NCBI GenBank assembly: GCA_964496245.1
Contig: CAZBZG010000294.1
Span: 1-5,761, forward strand
Source of the DNA: CAZBZG01 sp964496245
Lineage (GTDB): Bacteria; Planctomycetota; SZUA-567
Direction of reading: 5' to 3'
DNA: 5,761 nt
Shown: positions 1-4,726 of the stretch, in pieces
Layout: every line of letters begins with the position of its first letter
How positions within the stretch are numbered: position 1 is the first letter of the stretch
Translations under genes and position numbers: made by a program
The notes under the pieces: model-generated
What the model saw: only the letters and a program-made list of their open reading frames with translations
Databases searched by the model: none
Told to the model about the DNA's origin: nothing

Positions 1-241
1 CCGGCTGGGTGCGGATGGAACAGGAGCGGGCGCCGGCCACGAGCCCGCCGAATGCGTTTAGGAACCCGTCCATTTCGGCGGGCGGGACGCGCACGCCCGT
101 GCGCAGGGTCACGTGCGGCGGATAGGTAAGGGCCCACGGCCCGTCATAGGCTCGGCAGAGCGGCTCGCGCAGGCCCTGGATGGCCGCAACCACGTCGGGT
201 GGCGGCACGGTGATGATGATGAGACGGATCGTGTCGGTCAT
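1..241 (-). CDS. 2H phosphoesterase / 2'-5' RNA ligase-like cyclic phosphodiesterase (3' part missing)
   Basis: The first 80 codons are visible and the gene runs off the left edge. It starts at the ATG at 241-239, which overlaps the stop codon of the phosphatase gene upstream (ATGA). No good Shine-Dalgarno is placed before it, so translational coupling is likely. The protein begins MTDTIRLIIITVPPPDV, a hydrophobic first beta strand typical of LigT/2'-5' RNA ligase-like proteins. It then has PPHVTLRTG at about residues 41-49, where H43 and T45 form the first HxT/S signature of the 2H superfamily. The second HxT/S motif, needed for catalysis, would lie beyond the window, so its presence cannot be confirmed. 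Known members act on 2',3'-cyclic ends of RNA or on ADP-ribose 1'',2''-cyclic phosphate. Its place in a phn operon suggests it opens the 5-phosphoribosyl 1,2-cyclic phosphate made by C-P lyase, a role normally filled by PhnP. That role is inferred. The start does not look like the DUF1045 phosphonate-operon branch of 2H proteins. Confidence 0.8.
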   Translation of the reverse strand, partial: MTDTIRLIIITVPPPDVVAAIQGLREPLCRAYDGPWALTYPPHVTLRTGVRVPPAEMDGFLNAFGGLVAGARSCSIRTQP

Positions 242-1083
242 GCGCGGTCGCCCAGGATCTCCAGGAGTTCGGCCTCGAGCGCTGGCGCGCAGGCCAGCAC
301 GTCCCACCGGCCCTTGCCGAGGGAGACCGGAAGCAGGCGCCCGCCCGCTTCTTCGAGGATCACGCGCGCGGCAGCGAAATCCCAGGCGCGCACGTGGCGC
401 TGGACCAGGCCGGCGAGCCGTCCGGCCGCCACATTGGCGATGTCCAGCCCGCAGGCCCCGAGCAGGCGGAGCTTCCGGCACCGGCGCAGCAGAACCGAGA
501 CGACCTCGAGCATGCGCGCCATGGTGGCTTCTTCGCTGCCCAAGCTGACAGCCACGACCGCGTCGGCCAGGTCCCCGACCTCCGCGACCCGCAGGGGCGC
601 GCCGTTGCGGGTGGCGCCCTGGCCGCGCACGCCTACGAAGAGGTCGTCGAGCGCGGGCGCATAGACCACGCCCACCACGGGTTCGCCCAGGCTCGCGGCG
701 TCCGTGCCCGCGGCCGGCGCGCACGCCGCGGCCGGCGCGGCAGACGGTCGGCGGTAGCAGGCCACGCACGAGCAGAAGTAGTGGAACCCTTGCGAGAAGT
801 TCATGGTCCCGTCCAGCGGATCGATCCACCAGACGTGGTCTCCGCTCCCCGCGAGGACGCCGCATTCCTCGGAGTGGATGGCGTGGTCGGGAAACGTGCG
901 GCGGATCACCTCCACGATGGCTGATTCGCTCAGCCGATCGGCCGCGAGCTTGATGTCGTGCGCATGGAGCCGGTCGACCGTCGGGGGCGCGCCGAGATGC
1001 TCGAGGTGGACGGCGCCCGCGGCGCGGGCCGCTTCGACAGCCACATCGCGAAGCTGGATCGAGACCTGGGTCACGGAGGGCAT
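238..1083 (-). CDS. Inositol monophosphatase-family Mg2+-dependent sugar-phosphate phosphatase
   Basis: This is a complete 281-residue protein, close to the usual 250-280 for the family. The metal-binding signatures are all there: HSEECG at residues 70-75 (E72/E73), WIDPLDGTMNF at 86-96 (D88 and D91), and the C-terminal AWDFAAAR at 233-240 (D235). It should therefore be an active cytoplasmic phosphatase that hydrolyses a small phosphate ester. The family includes inositol monophosphatase, HisN-type histidinol phosphatase and CysQ-type 3'-phosphoadenosine phosphatase, and sequence alone does not fix the substrate. The ATG at 1083 overlaps the end of phnM by 13 bases and is preceded by GGAGG at 1098-1094, ten bases away. 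Its stop overlaps the start of the 2H phosphodiesterase gene. Lying between phnM and a cyclic phosphodiesterase, it may remove a phosphate from a ribose bisphosphate intermediate of phosphonate breakdown (inference). An Ala/Pro-rich insertion at about residues 111-132 follows a cysteine-rich strand (C104, C106, C109) and is unusual for the family. Confidence 0.88.
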   Translation of the reverse strand: MPSVTQVSIQLRDVAVEAARAAGAVHLEHLGAPPTVDRLHAHDIKLAADRLSESAIVEVIRRTFPDHAIHSEECGVLAGSGDHVWWIDPLDGTMNFSQGFHYFCSCVACYRRPSAAPAAACAPAAGTDAASLGEPVVGVVYAPALDDLFVGVRGQGATRNGAPLRVAEVGDLADAVVAVSLGSEEATMARMLEVVSVLLRRCRKLRLLGACGLDIANVAAGRLAGLVQRHVRAWDFAAARVILEEAGGRLLPVSLGKGRWDVLACAPALEAELLEILGDRA

Positions 1084-2270
1084 GTGGAGAAGACCTCCCG
1101 TCCGGCCACGAACGTCTTGCGGATGCGGGGACGTAGACCGGAGTTGTCGACCAGGACCAGGTCGGCGGCCAAGCCTTCTTCGATGGAGCCGATCTCTTGC
1201 TCCGCACCGATGGCCGTCGCCGGATGGTGCGAGAGGAGACGGACGGCCTCGGGCAGGGATCGCCCCATCTCCCGGTGCACGGCGAAGGCTGCGTGGAGCA
1301 GGCTCATGGGCGCGTAGTCGGAGCCCATCAAGCTGCAGCAGTTGTCCTGAATGGCTTCGCGGCCGCTCAGATTCTGTGTGAGCGATCCGCCGCGCAGGAT
1401 GTTGGGAGATCCCATGAGCACGCCCATGCCCCGGTCGTGCGCGGCGCGTGCGGCTGCCAGCTGCACGGGGAACTCGCTGATGGTGACGCCCATGCCGTGA
1501 ACCCAGGCGACCTTGTCCGGCGTGTCGTCGTCGTGGCTCGCGAGGGGCACGGCGCGTTCGCGGCAGAGACGGGCGAGTTCGCGCATGTGGCTGTCGTCAA
1601 AGGTGTCCCGCGCTGCCATCCGCTTCTCGGCCAGCGCCACGGCTTCCTCTTCGGTCATGCGCATGGCTTGGCTGTAGTAGGTCTTGAAGTGATCGAAGGA
1701 GGTGAACTGGCCCTGGCCGGGCGTATGATCCATGAAGCTGACGAGTTGGATTTGTGCCTCGCGCACGAGCGACGCGATTGTCGACGCGTACTCCGCCTCC
1801 ATGATCTCGAAGCGGGCGTGGATGCGATTGCGCATGCACAGATGGGGATCCAGCTGCCGGATCGTACGGGCGATCCGGCTCGTGGCGTCTCCCCGACGGA
1901 GCTCGTTCTTGCAGCTGCTGTCGCCGAAGGAGAGGCAGTGGTACATGGTGGTGATGCCGCAGGAAGCCAGGTGCTTGTCGAGTTCGATCACAGCGGTGGT
2001 GATGTCGAAACGACCGCCGGGGCGGGGTTGGATCCACTTCTCGACCGCATCGCTGTGCAGATCCACGAAGCCGGGCAGGAGCAGGAGCCCGGCTGCATCG
2101 ATTCGCCGGACATCAGCCGGGATGGTCCGCGGAGACAGTCCGGCGATGCGACCGTCGTGGATCCAGACGTCTACGTCGGAGAGGACCTGCGACGGGGTCA
2201 CCACGCGGACCCGCTCAATGAGCGAGTCCCGCGTCCTCGTGTCCTTGCAGAGCGGCTTGGGGGCTAGCAT
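1071..2270 (-). CDS. phnM: PhnM, alpha-D-ribose 1-methylphosphonate 5-triphosphate diphosphatase
   Basis: PhnM is an amidohydrolase-superfamily metal enzyme. It cleaves pyrophosphate from ribose 1-phosphonate 5-triphosphate, giving the 5-phosphate that is the substrate of PhnJ. The 399 residues are slightly longer than the E. coli protein of about 378. Visible features are an N-terminal beta-sandwich strand region, LLPGFVDLHSDAVEKW at about 64-79 with the first metal pair H72/D74, RNRIHARFE around H151, FMDHTPGQGQ around H182, LASHDDDTPDKV around H246, and the terminal ligand region MGSDYAPMSLL with D318. These match PhnM-specific motifs and not general dihydroorotases. The chosen ATG at 2270 has a GAGAGGG Shine-Dalgarno at 2282-2276. 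It gives an extension of about 17 residues before the point where E. coli PhnM begins (near LIERVRVVTP) and places the first 56 bases inside phnL. No good ATG or GTG start fits better downstream. Confidence 0.95.
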   Translation of the reverse strand: MLAPKPLCKDTRTRDSLIERVRVVTPSQVLSDVDVWIHDGRIAGLSPRTIPADVRRIDAAGLLLLPGFVDLHSDAVEKWIQPRPGGRFDITTAVIELDKHLASCGITTMYHCLSFGDSSCKNELRRGDATSRIARTIRQLDPHLCMRNRIHARFEIMEAEYASTIASLVREAQIQLVSFMDHTPGQGQFTSFDHFKTYYSQAMRMTEEEAVALAEKRMAARDTFDDSHMRELARLCRERAVPLASHDDDTPDKVAWVHGMGVTISEFPVQLAAARAAHDRGMGVLMGSPNILRGGSLTQNLSGREAIQDNCCSLMGSDYAPMSLLHAAFAVHREMGRSLPEAVRLLSHHPATAIGAEQEIGSIEEGLAADLVLVDNSGLRPRIRKTFVAGREVFSTCPP

Positions 2271-2958
2271 CGATTCCCTCTCGTCCGGGCATGTCGTACA
2301 CCTCTTCGGACAGTGCGTTCATGGCCGCCTTGTCGTGTAAGACAAGGACCATGGCCGTGCCGTGGGTACGCAGGTCGCGCAGGAGGTCGACCACAATCTG
2401 GACCGATGGGCGGTCGAGACTGGCGGTCGGCTCGTCCAGCAACAGGAGGCGGGGCCGGCGGATGACGGCGCGGGCGATGTTGACCCGCTGCTGTTCGCCG
2501 CCGCTGAAGGTACTGGGGTAGGCGTCGAAGAGTTCGCGGGGGATCTGGAGCTCTTCGAGGAGTACGCTCGCCTTCTTGCGTGCCATACGGCGGGTGGCCG
2601 GCCCGTTCACGAGGGGCTCGGCCACGACGTCGAGCGCGGGCATCCGGGGGAGGACCTTGAGAAACTGGGTCACGTAGCCGATCTCCTGTGCGCGCAGCCG
2701 GAGGATGGTCTGTGCGGATGCGCGGGCCAGGTCGACCTCGCCGCAGGACTCGGACTGGTAGCGGATGGCCCCGCCCGTGGGCAGGTACGTGCGAAAGATG
2801 CACTTGAGCGCGGAACTCTTGCCGGACCCGCTGGGCCCGGAGAGAGCCAGGGCGCCGTCCCGCTCCAGTCCGAAGGTTACGTCCTCGAACCCCACGATCT
2901 CCTTGTGATCGAGTCCGTGGATCACGAATTGTTTGCTCAGCCCTTCGACGCTTAGCAT
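2215..2958 (-). CDS. phnL: PhnL, ABC-type ATPase of the C-P lyase system
   Basis: This 247-residue ATP-binding subunit has no membrane segments and belongs to the C-P lyase machinery, not to a transporter. In order, it carries Walker A GPSGSGKSS at residues 41-49, the Q-loop glutamine Q98 in YVTQFLKVLP, the signature FSGGEQQRVNIARA at 151-164, Walker B LLLLDEPTAS at 171-180 with catalytic E176, and the switch histidine H208 in LVLHDK. VTQFLKVLPRMPALDVVAEP is typical of PhnL and separates it from PhnK. PhnL is needed in the pathway and has been found to join PhnK on the PhnGHIJ core. The ATG at 2958 is preceded by GAGGA at 2970-2966, seven bases away, which overlaps the phnK stop codon. The protein has a C-terminal tail after about residue 222 that is longer than in E. 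coli PhnL (about 226 residues). The last 56 bases also encode the start of PhnM. Confidence 0.95.
   Translation of the reverse strand: MLSVEGLSKQFVIHGLDHKEIVGFEDVTFGLERDGALALSGPSGSGKSSALKCIFRTYLPTGGAIRYQSESCGEVDLARASAQTILRLRAQEIGYVTQFLKVLPRMPALDVVAEPLVNGPATRRMARKKASVLLEELQIPRELFDAYPSTFSGGEQQRVNIARAVIRRPRLLLLDEPTASLDRPSVQIVVDLLRDLRTHGTAMVLVLHDKAAMNALSEEVYDMPGREGIDASPQAALQGHEDAGLAH
2266..2282 (-). promoter_or_regulatory. Ribosome binding site and start of phnM inside the phnL coding region
   Basis: GAGAGGG at 2282-2276 lies five bases before the ATG at 2270-2268. It decides the phnM start, because the alternative starting points nearer the conserved domain (an ATT at the phnL stop or a pair of GTG codons just after it) lack a comparable site. 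Internal initiation within phnL, or re-initiation after it, would both use this region. Confidence 0.6.
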
Positions 2959-2965
2959 GGCAGGG

Positions 2966-2970
2966 TCCTC
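2966..2970 (-). promoter_or_regulatory. Ribosome binding site of phnL overlapping the phnK stop codon
   Basis: GAGGA at 2970-2966 sits seven bases before the phnL ATG and shares its first base with the TAG stop codon of phnK (2972-2970). The 11-base gap between the two genes therefore holds only this site. It is the only non-overlapping junction in the window. Confidence 0.65.
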
Positions 2971-3842
2971 TACAAGGCCGAACTCACCAAAGTCTGGGTG
3001 TACGGATGCTGCGGATCCTCGAGAATCTGGTCGGTCAGACCGCTCTCGACCACGCAGCCGTTCTTGAGCACCAGCGTGCGGCTCGTGAGCAGGCGGATGA
3101 CGCCGAGGTCGTGGCTGACGACCACGGTGGCCACGTGCAGTTCGTGCTGCAGCGTACGCAGCAGGTCGAGCACACGGGCCTGGACCGAGACGTCGAGACC
3201 GGTCGTGACTTCGTCGAGCAGCAGTAGAAGCGGTTCGTTTGAGAGTGCTTTGGCAATGGCCACGCGCTGCTGCATGCCCCCCGAGAAGTAGCGCGGCGGC
3301 TCGTCCATGCGGCCGACGGGCACCTCGGTGCGGTCGAGCAGTTCGGCCGCACGGCCCCGCATCTGCCCCACGTGCCGCCAGCCGGCCATGAGCAGGCGCT
3401 CGGCCACGTTGCCGCCTGCGCTGATATTCATGCGCAGACCGTGGTGCGGGTTCTGATAGACGATGCCGACCAGGAGGTTGCGGAGCTGCCGTTTGCGGAA
3501 CGCGCTCAATGCGAAAAGGTTCCGCTGATCGAGGTCGGCGTCGCGGGGTGGCGATCCCTCCTGAGTCGCTGGATCGAGCGAAAGCGTTCCACCGCTCGGC
3601 TCCTCATCGAAATGGAGGAGACGGATGAGCGTGGTCTTGCCCGAACCGCTCTCGCCGACGATGCCCAGCACTTCGTTGGAATGGAGGTCGAAGCTGATGT
3701 CCTGGCAGGCGACGACCGTCCCGCATGCGGCACAGGTGTTGGTGCCGAAGTCAGGCCCCGTGGTGGCTTTGCAGGCGGCGCAGCCCGGTCCGAACTGTTT
3801 GGTCAGGCCACGGGCTTCAAGGAGGGGGTTGGATGCAATCAC
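2970..3842 (-). CDS. phnK: PhnK, ABC-type ATPase of the C-P lyase core complex, with a Cys4 insertion
   Basis: The protein is 290 residues, against about 252 in E. coli. I place the start at GTG 3842-3840. It overlaps the phnJ stop codon (GTGA) and has GGGAG at 3852-3848, five bases upstream. The open frame extends further upstream, but that part lies under phnJ and is not PhnK-like. Motifs in order are Walker A GESGSGKTT at 63-71, VYQNPHHGLRMNISAGGNVA around the Q-loop (Q130), signature FSGGMQQRVAIAKA at 186-199, Walker B LLLLLDE at 205-211, and switch histidine H244 in VVSHDLG. The C-terminal ESGLTDQILEDPQHPYTQ is characteristic of PhnK and of oligopeptide-type ABC ATPases. PhnK docks on the PhnJ subunits of the PhnGHIJ core. 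Two oddities stand out. There is an extra segment between the first strand and the core with C21-x2-C24 and C37-x2-C40, and the residue after the Walker B DE is Val (DEVTTGLD) instead of the usual Pro. Confidence 0.94.
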   Translation of the reverse strand: MIASNPLLEARGLTKQFGPGCAACKATTGPDFGTNTCAACGTVVACQDISFDLHSNEVLGIVGESGSGKTTLIRLLHFDEEPSGGTLSLDPATQEGSPPRDADLDQRNLFALSAFRKRQLRNLLVGIVYQNPHHGLRMNISAGGNVAERLLMAGWRHVGQMRGRAAELLDRTEVPVGRMDEPPRYFSGGMQQRVAIAKALSNEPLLLLLDEVTTGLDVSVQARVLDLLRTLQHELHVATVVVSHDLGVIRLLTSRTLVLKNGCVVESGLTDQILEDPQHPYTQTLVSSAL

Positions 3843-4726
3843 GGTGTCTCCCGTCGGCGGCGTCGTTGTTCGCAGTGGGACGTATCCGAGCAGAAGTATA
3901 CGCGCCTGCCGCCGTCGTCTTCGATGATCTCGTCGAGATACGTATCGGTCGCCCCGCAGTGGGCGCAGGCCTTGCCCGGAAAGGCTTCGACGCGGAACTT
4001 GTGATCGTCGAATTCGAGCGGTTTGACCGTGGTGTGCGGCGGGATGGCGTAGATCCGCTTTTCCCGCCCGGCACCGAACAGGTAAAGGGCCTCGGCCTCG
4101 TGTAGCTTGGGCAGGTCCCAGCGGGGAATGGGGCTGGGATCCATGATGTAGCGTCCATTGACGAGAACGGGGTAGCGGGCGCCGATGGTGATCTCCCTGA
4201 AGTGCACGATGTCCTCGTACAGCAGGATCCACATGCGGCTGTAGTCTCCCTCCGCGTGCATGCGCCGCGTCATGCGCTCGGAGGGCTCGACGTTGCGCAG
4301 TGGCTCCGGGATCGGCACCTGGAAGACCAGGATCTGGTCCTCGCGCAGCGGTTCCTCTGGGATGCGGTGGCGCGTCTGGATCACCGTGGCCGCGGCCGTG
4401 TCCTCGGTGGTGGAGACGCTCGTCGTGTACTCGATGAACTTGCGGATGTTGACCGCATTCACGCTGTCGTCGGCCCCCTGGTCGATGGCCTTGAGCACGT
4501 CTTCGGAGCCGATCAGGGAGAGCGTGAGCTGCAGGCCTCCCGTGCCCCAGCCCCGCGCGACCGGCATGTCGCGGGAGCCGAACGGAACCTGGTAGCCGGG
4601 AATGGCCACGGCCTTGAGGGTCTTGCGCCGGATCTCGCGCTTGGCGCCCTCGTCGATGAATGCGAAGGAATAGACCGCACGCGTTGTGGCGCGGGCGTCG
4701 GATTGCAGCCAGTCGGACAGTCTCAT
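3839..4726 (-). CDS. phnJ: PhnJ, alpha-D-ribose 1-methylphosphonate 5-phosphate C-P lyase (radical SAM)
   Basis: PhnJ is the catalytic subunit that breaks the carbon-phosphorus bond of ribose 1-methylphosphonate 5-phosphate, yielding methane (for methylphosphonate) and 5-phosphoribosyl 1,2-cyclic phosphate. It works as a radical SAM enzyme inside the PhnGHIJ complex. The protein is 295 residues (E. coli 281). C254 and C257 (CAHC), C279 and C285 (CSDTSHC) give the spacing C-x2-C-x21-C-x5-C, the same as E. coli C241/C244/C266/C272. The first three bind the 4Fe-4S cluster and the last is the thiyl-radical cysteine. The conserved AVAIPGYQVPFG at 39-50 contains G44, equivalent to E. coli G32, the proposed glycyl-radical site. 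RHRIPEEPL, VPIPEPLR and VNGRYIMDPSPIPRWD are also strongly PhnJ-like. The ATG at 4726-4724 overlaps the phnI stop (ATGA), with GGGAG at 4739-4735, eight bases upstream. The frame stays open further upstream but there it lies inside phnI. The tail after C285 ends in a run of five arginines. Confidence 0.97.
   Translation of the reverse strand: MRLSDWLQSDARATTRAVYSFAFIDEGAKREIRRKTLKAVAIPGYQVPFGSRDMPVARGWGTGGLQLTLSLIGSEDVLKAIDQGADDSVNAVNIRKFIEYTTSVSTTEDTAAATVIQTRHRIPEEPLREDQILVFQVPIPEPLRNVEPSERMTRRMHAEGDYSRMWILLYEDIVHFREITIGARYPVLVNGRYIMDPSPIPRWDLPKLHEAEALYLFGAGREKRIYAIPPHTTVKPLEFDDHKFRVEAFPGKACAHCGATDTYLDEIIEDDGGRRVYFCSDTSHCEQRRRRRETP
3840..3852 (-). promoter_or_regulatory. Ribosome binding site and GTG start of phnK
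   Basis: GGGAG at 3852-3848 is five bases before GTG 3842-3840, which overlaps the phnJ TGA (GTGA). This fixes the PhnK N-terminus at (V/M)IASNPLLEARGLTKQF, in line with where PhnK proteins normally begin, and rejects the much longer open frame upstream. Confidence 0.65.

Noticed and set aside
113..924. Plus-strand open frames of 183 and 176 codons opposite the phosphatase gene
   Set aside because: Their translations are Arg/Ala/Ser-rich with no domain and they lie wholly antisense to a gene with intact catalytic motifs.
1197..2267. A 356-codon open frame on the plus strand antisense to phnM
   Set aside because: It mirrors the codon phase of phnM in GC-rich DNA, its protein is a low-information mix rich in Ala, Gly, Val and His with no recognisable domain, and phnM on the other strand is unambiguous.
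2362..2955. Plus-strand open frame of 197 codons antisense to phnL
   Set aside because: It covers phnL almost exactly and has no motif; it is a GC-bias shadow frame.
2215..3842. The two ATP-binding proteins as parts of a phosphonate ABC transporter (PhnC-like)
   Set aside because: No permease or binding-protein gene is visible, and the proteins match PhnK and PhnL in order and motifs between phnJ and phnM. They are C-P lyase ATPases.
3843..4232. Upstream extension of the phnK open frame (130 codons)
   Set aside because: This stretch lies inside phnJ, whose protein is clearly conserved. The extension has no PhnK similarity, and a GTG with a good Shine-Dalgarno site gives the normal N-terminus.
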